58,306 nt of DNA from Opitutia bacterium UBA977 (GCA_002292345.1 DBBT01000090.1:1-58306), one strand, 5' to 3'. Positions 47,159-56,876 are shown, counted from the first letter of the stretch. A program made the numbers and translations. The notes: generated by a model not told the origin, from the sequence alone.

Positions 47159-47425
47159 AGCCCCAGGATCCCCCAATCATTATTTCATGATTCATGATTT
47201 GGCCCACACTTTCCCCATCCAATTACAGTACTGATAAGCGCAGCGTATCTACACCGAAACGACCTCCGCCTCTAGCTAAATAAGAAAGTGCAAATTACCA
47301 GCAAAGTCAGGTCAGTAGTAGCGGGTAGCAAAGACCTAATAATTCAGGCTCGCACCATCCGCCTCGCCGAATAAATTCCCACGCACCTTTAAAGTTTAAC
47401 CAAAAATCTGATCAACACATCAATC

Positions 47426-48307
47426 ATGCAACTCATCGACGGCAACGCAATCGCAGCATCCATCATTGAAGAACTCACCGTCGAAGTCGGCGCACTTTCA
47501 GGTAAAAAGCCTGTGGTCGCCTTCATCCGCGTCGGCGAAGACCCAGCCTCAGTCTCTTATGTGCGTAAAAAAGAAAAAACTGCCGAAAAAATTGGTATCG
47601 AAAGCCGCCTAATACTGCTCCCTGAAAGCATTACAGCAGAACAGCTGTTCGCTCAGATTGACGCACTCAACGCAGATTCCGACGTCAATGGTATCCTCAT
47701 TCAAGCGCCGCTGCCCAAGCACATCAATGAAACCGCCACTTTTAACCGTGTCCTCCCAAGCAAAGACGTCGACGGCTTCAACACCCTCAACATCGGTAAA
47801 CTCTGCCAAGAAGACAGCAGCGGCTTCGTCGCCTGCACACCTGCCGGTATCGTCCAGCTGATTAAGCGCAGCGGTATCGAAACCGAAGGCAAGCACGTCG
47901 TCGTGCTCGGCCGCAGTCAAATCGTCGGCAAACCAGCCGCCCTACTTATGATGCAAAAAGCTTGCCCGGGCAATGCCACCGTCACCGTCTGCCACTCGCG
48001 CACCGCCGACTTACCAAGCATCACTCGCCAAGCCGATGTACTGATCGCAGCTATTGGTCGCGCCAATTTTGTTACCGCAGACATGGTCAAAGACGGCGTC
48101 TGCATCATCGACGTAGGCATCAACCGCGTTGAAGACGCCAACAAGAAGAGCGGCTATCGCCTAGTTGGTGATGTCGAGTTTGCCACCGTCTCAGCCAAAG
48201 CAGCATACATCACCCCGGTCCCTGGCGGCGTGGGGCCGATGACTGTTGCCATGCTAATGCACAACACTCTGCGAGCCTTCAAAGCCAGCCAGGCCTCTCA
48301 AAAATGA
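47426..48307 (+). CDS. folD: Bifunctional methylenetetrahydrofolate dehydrogenase/cyclohydrolase FolD
   Basis: A 293-residue enzyme interconverting one-carbon folates. The catalytic Lys is in [15 protein letters not shown], with [11 protein letters not shown], the [12 protein letters not shown] motif, [28 protein letters not shown] and [15 protein letters not shown]. Its stop overlaps the start of the RDD-protein gene as ATGA. Confidence 0.97.
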   Translation: MQLIDGNAIAASIIEELTVEVGALSGKKPVVAFIRVGEDPASVSYVRKKEKTAEKIGIESRLILLPESITAEQLFAQIDALNADSDVNGILIQAPLPKHINETATFNRVLPSKDVDGFNTLNIGKLCQEDSSGFVACTPAGIVQLIKRSGIETEGKHVVVLGRSQIVGKPAALLMMQKACPGNATVTVCHSRTADLPSITRQADVLIAAIGRANFVTADMVKDGVCIIDVGINRVEDANKKSGYRLVGDVEFATVSAKAAYITPVPGGVGPMTVAMLMHNTLRAFKASQASQK

Positions 48308-48954
48308 GCACACCGCACGCCACTTCCGAGCCAGCACCGACCAAACCAAGCAACCCGCTTGACTCGGTATTATGCGACAGCGGTCCGATGCCGCCAGCGC
48401 GCTTTGTTATCCGTGCGCTCGCATTCTGCTTAGATTTAGCGCTAATTCTTGGCGTCAGTGCGCTGACTTTAAAAGTGACGCTATTTGAAAACTTTCCCGA
48501 AGCGGCTTCAATTTGGGCAGATTACAACGTCGCTATGCAAAATCTCGATTATGCAAAAAGCATGATTTTCGACATGAAAGGCACCAACCCTGAGCTGTTT
48601 GAAATTATTACATATGCCCTCAGCACGACGATCACAGTGGCCTGGTTCTACTTCTCCGCGGGAGAAGCATTTTTCGGTGGCAGTTCACTCGGCAAACGTT
48701 GCTGTCGGCTTCGCAGCATCAGCACCATTACACTCGCTGAGCCCACAATTTTTAGTGGTATCGTTCGAGGAGGTCTGAAAACAATCATGCTCTTTAGCTT
48801 CGGTATCATCGGCTGGGCGGCGATACTCACTCCACTGTTGTTCAACAAGCGCCGACAAATGGGCCACGATCTACTCAGTCGAACCGCCGTTATTGACGAA
48901 ACTCGACTCAAGACAGACGAGCCGCTTTCCAGCTCATCTACAAATTCTAATTAA
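48304..48954 (+). CDS. RDD-family membrane protein
   Basis: A 216-residue protein with an RDD-like layout: [20 protein letters not shown] for the first helix with its Arg and Asp, a second helix near [18 protein letters not shown], then [13 protein letters not shown] and a third hydrophobic helix. The first motif is reduced to R-x-x-A-F-x-x-D. RDD proteins have no agreed function, some exchanging ions. It is translationally coupled to folD. Confidence 0.8.
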   Translation: MSTPHATSEPAPTKPSNPLDSVLCDSGPMPPARFVIRALAFCLDLALILGVSALTLKVTLFENFPEAASIWADYNVAMQNLDYAKSMIFDMKGTNPELFEIITYALSTTITVAWFYFSAGEAFFGGSSLGKRCCRLRSISTITLAEPTIFSGIVRGGLKTIMLFSFGIIGWAAILTPLLFNKRRQMGHDLLSRTAVIDETRLKTDEPLSSSSTNSN

Positions 48955-49051
48955 TTTTTCTGTTTTAACTTCCGCAAAAGCAGTCTACATTTTTTTGTAT
49001 ATTTACTAAATAAGCTATCAACCTTCATTCGCCCCCAAAACAAGCATTCCC

Positions 49052-50164
49052 TTGAGCACTAATCGTAAGCCCAAAATCCTCGTCGTCGACGATCAACCGA
49101 TCAACATCAAGCTGCTGCAACGCAAACTTGAACGACAAAACATGGATATTCTCGTCGCTTACAACGGACGCGAATGCCTGAACATTGTTGAAAAGGATCT
49201 CCCCGACCTAATCCTACTCGACGTCATGATGCCCGAAATGGACGGCATCGAAACTTGCCAACGTTTGAAGGCTAACCCCGCGACTGAATCCATTCCCATC
49301 ATTTTTATTACCGCGAAAGCCTCGAAAGAAGGAAAGCTCGAAGGTCTAGATGCCGGCGCAGTCGACTACATCACAAAACCGATTGATCTCGATGAGACTC
49401 TGGCCCGCGTACGTACACAGCTTCGGCTGCAAGAGATGTTTCGCGAAAACCTCGAATTGCAAACACGCCTCGGCGATGTTCGTAAGTCAGCCGCAGTCGG
49501 AGCGATCACACAAGGAATCGCGCATAACTTAAATAATCTTCTCGGCGTAGTGGTCGGTTATCTCGATCTTATTAAAAACGGCTACGATAGCCCTGACATG
49601 GTCAAACGCAGCGTCATGCTGATGGACCACGCGATTAACCGTATGGTCGGCATTATTCGCCAACTCGGAACTATCGCCAACAACGAACGCATCGAACTGT
49701 CTACTCATTCGATCGACGTCCTACTAAACAACAGTATTGACCGTCTGAAGAATGAACACGAGATACCTGCTCAAGTCTTACTTGACTCGCAACTCGACGA
49801 AAGCGCCACCATTTCTGCGAATGCAGAAACATTCGAAATCATCCTCGGCAAGTTTCTCATCAACGCATGGGAAAGCTATCCAAAAGACACCGCAGATGCG
49901 GACCGAACCATCAATCTCACCGCCTGCATCTCCCGCGATAATGGGCCCGCCATGTTAGAGGTCAAAGTCATCGACCATGGCGCTGGCATCGATCCAGAAG
50001 TATCAGACACTTTATTTGAGCCCTTCATTACGACCAAGACCTCCGTCGGTCGTGGCATGGGGCTCACGATTGCACGTCACACCATGCGCAATCTTGGAGG
50101 GGAAGTCACTCTCAAGCCCAATGCAGACAGCGGTGTAACTGTGACCATGACCCATCCTTTGTAG
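49052..50164 (+). CDS. Receiver domain fused to a histidine kinase, possible reverse hybrid sensor
   Basis: A 370-residue protein starting with TTG at 49052. Residues 8-125 form a receiver domain with phospho-acceptor D57 in LILLDVMMPEMDG and Lys in DYITKPI. A helical linker leads to an H-box-like GIAHNLNNLLGVVVGY with His158, then the ATPase domain: N271 in KFLINAWESYP, DHGAG at 308-312, and G2 box GRGMGLTIARH. There is no membrane segment, so it acts in the cytosol. Putting REC before the kinase is unusual but known from RegB/CheA-independent systems. Its partners are not next to it. Confidence 0.88.
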   Translation: MSTNRKPKILVVDDQPINIKLLQRKLERQNMDILVAYNGRECLNIVEKDLPDLILLDVMMPEMDGIETCQRLKANPATESIPIIFITAKASKEGKLEGLDAGAVDYITKPIDLDETLARVRTQLRLQEMFRENLELQTRLGDVRKSAAVGAITQGIAHNLNNLLGVVVGYLDLIKNGYDSPDMVKRSVMLMDHAINRMVGIIRQLGTIANNERIELSTHSIDVLLNNSIDRLKNEHEIPAQVLLDSQLDESATISANAETFEIILGKFLINAWESYPKDTADADRTINLTACISRDNGPAMLEVKVIDHGAGIDPEVSDTLFEPFITTKTSVGRGMGLTIARHTMRNLGGEVTLKPNADSGVTVTMTHPL

Positions 50165-50169
50165 CCCAA

Positions 50170-50976
50170 ATGAGTATTCGTATCGTATTTATCGGTGCTG
50201 GTCGCATGGCCTCAGCAATCGTCCGTGGTCTGCTCGAAGAAGAACACTACCTACCTGAAGAAATCGCTTGCACCTGCGGCGACGATCCCAGCGGCCCCGA
50301 ACTAGCCGAGCAAACCGGCATCCAGTTCGTTAAAGATATCTTCAAAGTGGTCCGCAAAGCGGAGACCATCGTGCTCGCCTGCAAACCACAGCAATTTAAC
50401 GAGATCGACTCGGCACTCGCCGAAGCCGCACACGGTAAGCTTGTCTTGTCGATCTTAGCCGGCACACCAATTTCGCGATTGAGCGGCAAATTCATCAATG
50501 CGCGTAACGTAGTGCGTACCATGCCGAACACCCCTGGCCAAATCGGCGCAGGCGTGACAGCCTTTGCAGCACAGCAGCCACTTAGCCCCAAGGATCAGGA
50601 TATTGTCGAAAATATACTGAGTTCTCTGGGTAACTATCACGAAGTCGAAGAAACCGACCTCGATGCCGTCACTGCCCTCAGCGGTAGTGGCCCCGCCTAC
50701 GTATTTGAATTTGCCGCGGCACTCCGTGAAGCAGGTATTAACTGCGGGCTCAACGAAGCACTCGCCCACTCGCTCGCGATCGACACCTTGCTCGGCGCAG
50801 CCATGCTACTGGCCGACAGTGACGATCGCCCCGAAGCACTACGCGACGCAGTCACATCCCCGGGTGGCACGACCGCCGCAGCACTCAAAGTATTCAGCGA
50901 CAATGACTTACGAGGAATAGTCGACAGAGCACTGGCAGCCGCCAAAGCACGCTCGCTGGAACTAGCGAATCAATAG
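50170..50976 (+). CDS. proC: Pyrroline-5-carboxylate reductase ProC
   Basis: A 268-residue NADPH enzyme of proline synthesis. The N-terminal Rossmann motif is VFIGAGRMASAIVRGLL; further motifs are VLACKPQQ, RTMPNTPGQIGAGVTAF, DAVTALSGSGPAYVF and the C-terminal SPGGTTAAALKVF. It starts six bases after the kinase stop, so the two are probably co-transcribed. Confidence 0.97.
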   Translation: MSIRIVFIGAGRMASAIVRGLLEEEHYLPEEIACTCGDDPSGPELAEQTGIQFVKDIFKVVRKAETIVLACKPQQFNEIDSALAEAAHGKLVLSILAGTPISRLSGKFINARNVVRTMPNTPGQIGAGVTAFAAQQPLSPKDQDIVENILSSLGNYHEVEETDLDAVTALSGSGPAYVFEFAAALREAGINCGLNEALAHSLAIDTLLGAAMLLADSDDRPEALRDAVTSPGGTTAAALKVFSDNDLRGIVDRALAAAKARSLELANQ

Positions 50977-51049
50977 CAGCAGCTCGCGGGTCCCCAACGA
51001 ACCGAGCCACGCCCAGCCACGGGCAACAGTCGCATCGAGAGCAACTGCG

Positions 51050-51268
51050 TTAATAATGCGGCGGTTTTTCATTTGCGGGCATCTCCTCCGCACCAGCCTG
51101 ACCGCCTGACGACATCGCATTAATTTGCGCTTTTTGCAACTGTACTAATTGGCTCAATGCATCTAGGCGCTTTGCCAATTGATAAAATTCCGCATCTTGC
51201 TCAGCGATATGACGTTCCAAATGAGTGAGTTGCGATTGAAGTTCGGAAATAGAATCTGCTTCTAACAT
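51050..51268 (-). CDS. slyX: SlyX-family protein
   Basis: A 72-residue helical protein with a coiled-coil pattern (SISELQSQLTHLERHIAEQD) and the diagnostic C-terminal PPHY. The function of SlyX is unknown. The frame runs on upstream to 51532, but that part has no coding character and the family starts at MLEADS (51268). Confidence 0.88.
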   Translation of the reverse strand: MLEADSISELQSQLTHLERHIAEQDAEFYQLAKRLDALSQLVQLQKAQINAMSSGGQAGAEEMPANEKPPHY

Positions 51269-51721
51269 AGTTGCTTTTAGTGAAGCGCAGCGCAGCGCAA
51301 GGCGCAACCCGCGAAACAGATTAAATTCTAGTAGAACGCCAAACTTAAAAAGAGTATCAAAAAAAGAAAGAGCGTTAGCGGAAGGGCATTCGCAAATTGC
51401 AAGTAGTGGTGTAATTCGATCTATCAGAATTTTCAATCGATCTACTCCGAACTCAGAACAAACTGCATCCGCCTTCATTTTGGTATCTTCTTGCGCGCAA
51501 TGACGAAGACAAAGTGTAAAATACAGATTCATCCCATCTAAGCATAAGCGTAACGTTTAAGAGTGCAGCCTTTTTACTCTACCAACACACACCTCGGCTC
51601 ATGCGCAGCAAATCCAAAAGCAGTCCTCACGGTTTAAAATTATTATTAGAATTAGCAACTAAGAGTACCGATACTAATTGATCTTGAAACACTCCCTAGC
51701 AACGGTGTATAAACTTCAGTA
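51269..51721. other. 453-base intergenic region with the minor-pilin promoter at its right end
   Basis: Between the divergent slyX and pilV-like genes. Apart from the promoter at 51684-51713 I see only short repeated GCGCA units near 51284-51305 and an open frame that extends slyX upstream, which is probably not translated. No RNA gene or terminator recognised. Confidence 0.45.
51684..51713 (+). promoter_or_regulatory. Sigma-70-like promoter of the minor-pilin operon
   Basis: TTGAAA (51684-51689), 18-base spacer, TATAAA (51708-51713). Transcription should begin near 51720, only a base or two before the ATG at 51722, so the mRNA may be leaderless. Confidence 0.5.
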
Positions 51722-52189
51722 ATGCAATTTATCTACCCTAGGAGAGTCGAGGGGGTCACTCTGATCGAAACAATGATCGCTGTATTTGTAATGAGTATAG
51801 TGATTTCTGCGGGACTCGTATCCTTGAATCAAGTCAATCGACTCAGCGAAAAAAGTCGCGAACAAGCTCTCGCCGACTTTTATCTGCGAGCAGAATGCGA
51901 GCAACTACGCGCACTCGACTGGGAAGACGTACAGGACCTAACCGAAGAAATAAATGATTACGAAGACATTAATCCAGGTGACGCTTACCCAGCCCTTCAA
52001 TCGCTAACAGCAGCTCGGCTAAGCGAGCTAAATATGACTGCCGCCATAAAGTCCAGCACACTCAGCAGCTCAGGCGAAACGGGTAAAAACATTTTTCACA
52101 TCACCCTAAATTGGAGTGATAACTCCGGGCAACTCCACGAAGAGTCTCGCCTACTCATCATCACCGAAGGAGGTCTCAGTGCTCAATAG
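51722..52189 (+). CDS. Prepilin-type minor pilin, PilV-like
   Basis: A 155-residue protein with a short leader MQFIYPRRVEG cut by prepilin peptidase before VTLIETMIAVFVMSIVIS, the hydrophobic helix of type IV pilins with the E at +5. A helical and then beta-rich head follows. It is the first gene of a set with a PilW-like and a PilX-like gene. These minor pilins start pilus or pseudopilus assembly. Ends inside the start of the next gene. Confidence 0.85.
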   Translation: MQFIYPRRVEGVTLIETMIAVFVMSIVISAGLVSLNQVNRLSEKSREQALADFYLRAECEQLRALDWEDVQDLTEEINDYEDINPGDAYPALQSLTAARLSELNMTAAIKSSTLSSSGETGKNIFHITLNWSDNSGQLHEESRLLIITEGGLSAQ

Positions 52190-52700
52190 AGACATATCTA
52201 GCAGCACTGGCATGAGCTTGGTGGAAGTGATGATTTCACTCGCCATCGGCAGCTTCATTGCGATTGGCTCTGCCGCTTCAGCCATCCTATTTGCAAAGAT
52301 AGCGAATGCTCACGAAAACCGCAGTGTATTCAACATGGATGTTCGCAATGGTCTCGAACAATTATCCTTTGATATTCGCAACTCCAATAATGTTTCCTCG
52401 CGTGGAAATGATCGATTCACTCTCACCTTCAAAGATGACGATGATGTCGAGTATCGCGGCAACGAAACCGACAAAAACGTGACACGCACACAAGGTGGCT
52501 CCGTCCGCACCATCTTCAGTAACGTGATTAAATTTGACGTTCTCCAAAGCGGTGACTCCAGCTCGACCCTGACTTTCAAGGACGATGAGATCTCAATCGA
52601 AAGCATCGAATTCGAAAGACACAATGGAGCGATGGCAGACACCGAGCTTAAGATTACAGACTTCACCTTTAAAATTCGTAACAGCAATGAAGAAGACTAG
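52179..52700 (+). CDS. Prepilin-type minor pilin, PilW-like
   Basis: A 173-residue protein starting with GTG at 52179, preceded by the strong Shine-Dalgarno AAGGAGGT (52167-52174) and overlapping the stop of the PilV-like gene. The leader STG is cut before MSLVEVMISLAIGSF, the pilin helix. The head is beta-rich with repeated charged strands (DDDDVEYRGNETDK). The frame opens earlier at 52116, but the ribosome-binding site and leader decide the start. It overlaps the PilX-like gene by 14 bases. Confidence 0.85.
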   Translation: MLNRDISSSTGMSLVEVMISLAIGSFIAIGSAASAILFAKIANAHENRSVFNMDVRNGLEQLSFDIRNSNNVSSRGNDRFTLTFKDDDDVEYRGNETDKNVTRTQGGSVRTIFSNVIKFDVLQSGDSSSTLTFKDDEISIESIEFERHNGAMADTELKITDFTFKIRNSNEED

Positions 52701-53520
52701 TAGCCCTTTCATCCGCAACGCTCGAAAAGATTCAGGCTCTGCACTGGTCATTGCGCTCACTTTTTCCTGCATCATCACATTCGGCATCGCTGGCATACTG
52801 CCGCTCGTTCTCACCGACTGGAAACTAAGCAGCCGTATCAGCGGACAAGAAGCCGCATTCTCACTCGCAGAATCAGGTACCGAAGAAGCGATCTGGGCCA
52901 TTTTAGAATTCGGCGAGGAGGAAAGCGCATGGACATCCAATGGCTGGAATGAATCTGTTAATGGCAAGTACTGGTATCGCGAATGGAACCTCTCTGACTA
53001 CGGTGAGATATACGAATTAGATGACAACCGAGTCGCCAGTTTCCGAGTCCTCACTGAAAAAGTCGGCAACACCGTCAACACCGTCAACATCATCAGCCAA
53101 GGAATAGTAACCGGCGGTAAAAACGTCGCCAAAGATTACCGCGCCTCTCGCTATATTGAAACGCAATTCAATCGCCTAAATCCTTTTGAAGATGGTGCAA
53201 TCGCAACAGATCAGCTAGATTTCAACGGGCAACCGACCTTCGATAGCTATAACTCCGCTATTGAGGATGAGTTAAATTGGGGAGACTTTACCCGAACTGA
53301 AAACGTAACCATTGGTAGTGCCTCAACCAGCGCTTCAGATATTCAGCTAGGCAATGCAACAATTCATGGCGACCTTAAAACTGGCTCATCAGATGACGGT
53401 AGTGAGAGCGTTAGAGGAAATGCCCAAGTCGACGGCGTCATCAAGTACGATGAAGAAATTGAGCTACCGGAAGTCCCCCAACCCGACACCTCAGGCTCTG
53501 GATGGCTTAACCAACTATAA
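52687..53520 (+). CDS. PilX-like pilus assembly protein, N-terminal half only
   Basis: A 277-residue protein from the ATG at 52687. A charged N-terminus (MKKTSSPFIRNARKDSG) precedes one membrane helix (SALVIALTFSCIITFGIAG), then the PilX motif AAFSLAESGTEEAIWAI. The second half reads IATDQLDFNGQPTFDSYNS and ends in a Pro/Asp tail. PilX-like proteins of this kind normally continue with a beta-rich domain; here that part is a separate gene starting at 53545. Third gene of the pilin operon. Confidence 0.78.
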   Translation: MKKTSSPFIRNARKDSGSALVIALTFSCIITFGIAGILPLVLTDWKLSSRISGQEAAFSLAESGTEEAIWAILEFGEEESAWTSNGWNESVNGKYWYREWNLSDYGEIYELDDNRVASFRVLTEKVGNTVNTVNIISQGIVTGGKNVAKDYRASRYIETQFNRLNPFEDGAIATDQLDFNGQPTFDSYNSAIEDELNWGDFTRTENVTIGSASTSASDIQLGNATIHGDLKTGSSDDGSESVRGNAQVDGVIKYDEEIELPEVPQPDTSGSGWLNQL

Positions 53521-53544
53521 ACTTATCTTAACCCTCAGTCAGGC

Positions 53545-54291
53545 ATGAAATATCGATCTAACACTATAATACTTAAAAAGCTCCGCCACATCTTAGCGAT
53601 ACTGGTGATGTGCAGTGCGCTGCCGCTGTTTATACCTCAAGCGGACGCTGCCAGAGGTGGCAACGGTAACAACGGCAATAGTGGCGGTGGTGGCGGTGGT
53701 GGAACGACAATTGGCTTCAATGACGGCTCCACCACATATTACCATTTAAGCAGCCTGACTCTCAGCGGCGATATGACGATCGAGGGCCCCACCGTGATGG
53801 TCATTGATGGCGACTTCACTGTCGGCAATAATTTACTCACGATTTCACCGTATGGTAGCTTAGTCCTCTATCTCGGTGGCAGCTTAACGATGAACGGACA
53901 AGGAGGCCTCAACAACGAAGGCATTCCGGCGAATGCTATTATCTATGGCACGCACCCAGAATCAGATACGGACTCCAGCATCACTTTGAATGGTAATAGC
54001 GGAATCAGTGCAGTCGTCTATGCACCGAATGTCGACTACACCTCCAACGGCGGAGGCAATAGTGGCGCGACACTTGGTGCAGTTATTGCTCAGAATATCA
54101 CATTCAGTGGCAACCCAGGACCGTTCCTCTACGACGAGGCACTCAAAGACCTCCAGAGCATCTTCGAGAGTTATAATCTCAATAACTATAAACTGATGAA
54201 GAATGGATCGACCGAGCCATCCGAAGCAATGGCAGAGATCGTCAATTCCAATAATTATGATGCTTTATTCTCGTCACTGTTCGACGACTAA
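53545..54291 (+). CDS. Secreted beta-rich protein, resembles the C-terminal half of PilX-type proteins
   Basis: A 248-residue protein with a Sec signal peptide (to about residue 35, IPQADA), then a Gly/Asn-rich linker (RGGNGNNGNSGGGGGGG). The main part has repeated short strands: LTLSGDMTIEGPTVMVIDGD, then LVLYLGGSLTMNGQGGLNNE, SAVVYAPN and GPFLYDEAL. This order (YAP-N motif, then F-YDEAL) is that of the C-terminal domain of PilX-like proteins. It begins 25 bases after the PilX-like gene and belongs to the operon. The function is unknown; a surface or pilus-tip role is plausible. Confidence 0.72.
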   Translation: MKYRSNTIILKKLRHILAILVMCSALPLFIPQADAARGGNGNNGNSGGGGGGGTTIGFNDGSTTYYHLSSLTLSGDMTIEGPTVMVIDGDFTVGNNLLTISPYGSLVLYLGGSLTMNGQGGLNNEGIPANAIIYGTHPESDTDSSITLNGNSGISAVVYAPNVDYTSNGGGNSGATLGAVIAQNITFSGNPGPFLYDEALKDLQSIFESYNLNNYKLMKNGSTEPSEAMAEIVNSNNYDALFSSLFDD

Positions 54292-54439
54292 TTCTCAAAC
54301 ATCATTGATTTTCGAGTTGCCCAAAACAATATTGGCAGCATGGAGCAAGGTTCGGTTAAAGATCTTCGGATTGGTTGCTACTTGATCGAAATTCAACTGG
54401 CGATTTCGAAGCATCCAACACGTAGTAAAGATTCAGACC

Positions 54440-54991
54440 ATGTCCCACTCATTCCACACCCTGTGCTTACTCCTCATCTGCGCACACAGCTTATGCGCCG
54501 CAGCACGCGTCTGGACCTCGACCTCTGGCTCGGAGATAGAAGCGACTTACCTTGGCAGTTTTGGCGACGACCTCTGGTTTGAAGGTACTACAGCACAGAG
54601 GCGATTGCTCAAGATGCCGGCCAAATACATTTCCTCGACTGATCGATCGCTAATCGAGACCAACGAAATTGCGCCTCGAATCGCGCCTCAAGCAATCGAT
54701 GAAGCCGACACCTCACTCTGGCTGTTGGAACAGCTCTTCAAAATACCAGTGTCTGAACCGCTCGACAGCAGCCTCACACTCGAAGACACGCTTAATAATC
54801 TGCTAAACACGATTCCGCAAGGCGAGGACACGGAACTTCGGATTAAATTCCACCGCAAAGTGAATCAAGACGCCACAGGCATTGATCTAATCAATGGCCC
54901 GACAATCTACGCCTGCCTTCAGCAACTCGCCGAAGTACATGAGTTTACATGGAGCATCCGCAAGGGCGTCCTCACCTTGCGCCCCCGATAA
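54440..54991 (+). CDS. Secreted SHD1-like domain protein
   Basis: A 183-residue protein with a signal peptide (MSHSFHTLCLLLICAHSLCAA). Residues 22-70 match the SHD1 pattern RVWTSTSGSEIEATYLGSFGD, ... LLKMPAKYISSTDRSLI, a small beta-barrel common in secreted proteins of Planctomycetes and Verrucomicrobia. The last 100 residues form a helical domain ending in FTWSIRKGVLTLRPR, as in the secretin/STN type. Gene follows the pilin operon after 148 bases. A role in the envelope is likely but not specific. Confidence 0.7.
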   Translation: MSHSFHTLCLLLICAHSLCAAARVWTSTSGSEIEATYLGSFGDDLWFEGTTAQRRLLKMPAKYISSTDRSLIETNEIAPRIAPQAIDEADTSLWLLEQLFKIPVSEPLDSSLTLEDTLNNLLNTIPQGEDTELRIKFHRKVNQDATGIDLINGPTIYACLQQLAEVHEFTWSIRKGVLTLRPR

Positions 54992-54992
54992 A

Positions 54993-55014
54993 CAAAAAAT
55001 AGGCATATTATGCC
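54993..55014 (-). terminator. Terminator of the nitronate monooxygenase-like gene
   Basis: On the minus strand GGCAT-AAT-ATGCC forms a short stem and is followed by TATTTTTT. It lies 37 bases after the stop codon at 55051. The stem is only five pairs, so confidence is moderate. Confidence 0.5.
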
Positions 55015-55050
55015 CCCTCTACAAAGTTGTTGTGGTGATGACTGGCTTTG

Positions 55051-56496
55051 TTAATCCGGTGTAATTTGGCTCATTAACTCGTTAATCACGTCATGCGATG
55101 AATAGCTCATGGTGTCCCAATTTACAAAACGACCCAACTTCGTGACATCGTCTCCACTCGTTACAATCGCAGGCTCAACACCTCCATCTTTGTACTTCTG
55201 CGGCATACCGATCGCAGCGATCAAACCATTGCAGAGACATTTTCGACCAACAGTGTCCTCTTCCTTTCCACCCTTCTTCAGATAATCCTTCACAGGCTCG
55301 GATGGGCAACGATAGCCGATCGTCGCGTCTGCCTTCTTATAAGGATGGCGCAAATAGCAAAGGTCGCAGATACGTTTACGAGATTCATATACCGCCTCTT
55401 CGAAGATCGTGCCTTCAAGATTTACAACCTTAAACGGGAAGCCAGTTGGCGAGCCGCGGGCATCAGTGAAGATCTTGGCTGCACCAGTCTTCACTTTTTC
55501 CAGCACACGTTTCTTAATTGAGGGGGCAAAGCCTGACTCATTACTATAAGCAAAGGCAGTGCCGACTTGAATACCAGCAGCACCAGCTGCCAAGGCGTCC
55601 TTGAGGCCAGTCTCGGAAGAACCACCACCAGCGAGCCAGAAAGGAAGACCCAACTTACTGAGTTGCGCTAAATTTGCTTCGTCTTTTACACCGTAAATTG
55701 GCTCGTTATTCTCATCTAGCGTCATTCCTCCGCGTGGCGGTGCATTATGACCACCCGCAACATGACGCTCGACGATGAAACCATTGACCTTACCAGTCGA
55801 TTTTTTCGCCAAAGTAAGCGCCAAAACATTAGAGGAAATGATCGGAAAGAAGTCGGGCCGTTTCAGCTTTGGTAACTCGACATCAGGTAGGTGTGAACGA
55901 ATCCATTCGAGCGGATCAAAGCGACTGAAATACGCATCTTCCTTATCGGCATCTTCGACATTGATACGCATCTCGACTGGTTTCCACTCAGACAAAGCAT
56001 CCAAGATACCTGGAATTGTGCGTGGGATACCTGCACCCATCAGCACGTTGTCCACGCCGGCAAGCATCGCGCCAAACATAGAGGTAAGATTCGGCATCTG
56101 AATTTTTTCTAGGAAGTTAACGCCGACGTGACCTTGGTGCCCTTCCTTGGCGAGGAAGACCTCGACGAAGTTGGCAGCTATCGTCAAATCAACGACATTC
56201 GCAGTGGGGTCGATACGGAAGCCCGCAATTAGCCTAGACGGCTTCTCGTCTTGATCGGCTTCGGCCTTGAAATAACGCGCTAAAATACGCTCTGCGACCG
56301 CTGGCACTGGAAACGCAGCCAATCCACGACGCATGTGGCCGCCTACATCTCCATGCTGCAAACGACGAACCAGCACTGTGTCCAACGCTGTCCCGGAGAT
56401 CACTCCGAGCTGCCCAACAGAAGACACCGAATTCGCGAGTCTCCAGTCAGAAACTCCGGCACCCATGCCACCTTGAATGATTTTTGGAAGAAACAT
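55051..56496 (-). CDS. FMN-dependent nitronate monooxygenase-like protein with a C-terminal Cys motif
   Basis: A 481-residue TIM-barrel enzyme. The N-terminus IIQGGMGAGVSDWRLANSVS and the FMN-phosphate segment AGGGSSETGLKDALAAGAAGIQVGTAFAY are those of the nitronate monooxygenase / 2-nitropropane dioxygenase family. GHNAPPRGG holds the catalytic His region. After the barrel, CDLCYLRHPYKKADATIGYR, C at ...YRCP and GRKCLCNGL form a conserved Cys-rich tail. The usual enzyme is about 350 residues, so this is the long branch with that tail. The true substrate may not be a nitronate. Confidence 0.87.
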   Translation of the reverse strand: MFLPKIIQGGMGAGVSDWRLANSVSSVGQLGVISGTALDTVLVRRLQHGDVGGHMRRGLAAFPVPAVAERILARYFKAEADQDEKPSRLIAGFRIDPTANVVDLTIAANFVEVFLAKEGHQGHVGVNFLEKIQMPNLTSMFGAMLAGVDNVLMGAGIPRTIPGILDALSEWKPVEMRINVEDADKEDAYFSRFDPLEWIRSHLPDVELPKLKRPDFFPIISSNVLALTLAKKSTGKVNGFIVERHVAGGHNAPPRGGMTLDENNEPIYGVKDEANLAQLSKLGLPFWLAGGGSSETGLKDALAAGAAGIQVGTAFAYSNESGFAPSIKKRVLEKVKTGAAKIFTDARGSPTGFPFKVVNLEGTIFEEAVYESRKRICDLCYLRHPYKKADATIGYRCPSEPVKDYLKKGGKEEDTVGRKCLCNGLIAAIGMPQKYKDGGVEPAIVTSGDDVTKLGRFVNWDTMSYSSHDVINELMSQITPD

Positions 56497-56876
56497 AAAT
56501 ACTAAGTTTAATGGTCATTAATCGACTCATGCACGAGTCATATGGAAAATTAATCCAAGAAAGTGACAGTTTAAATTAAATCGTGCGAACATTATTACAC
56601 AAAAGAGCCAAGAAAGCTGATTTTTATCTTTTAAGCATCGAGCCAAGTCCCACCAACAGCGTGGGCCGAAAAAGATGTAGCGCAGGCAGCTCCAGAGCGA
56701 TCAACGCGGCCTCCATCTGCCCTTTTGTCTACGAATAAATCGACTGAGCCGATGGATCAGGTAGCAATCGAACTGTTTACCGCTAGAGTTTACGAGCCGA
56801 GACGTTGCGCTAATACCCCGACTTTCAACACATACTGACTCCGAATTCATTGGCCAAATGTGCGCCTGCCATGCCG
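56497..56876. other. 380-base intergenic region, no gene recognised
   Basis: Between the AI-2E transporter gene and the monooxygenase gene, both on the minus strand. It has a small hairpin GACTC-ATGCAC-GAGTC (56524-56539) and a weak stem around CCCAC/GTGGG (56650-56666). A promoter for the monooxygenase gene must be at its left end, where the sequence is AT-rich. No RNA gene could be supported. Confidence 0.4.

Noticed and set aside
51269..51532. Upstream extension of the slyX frame
   Set aside because: Family homology starts at 51268; the extension has no coding character.
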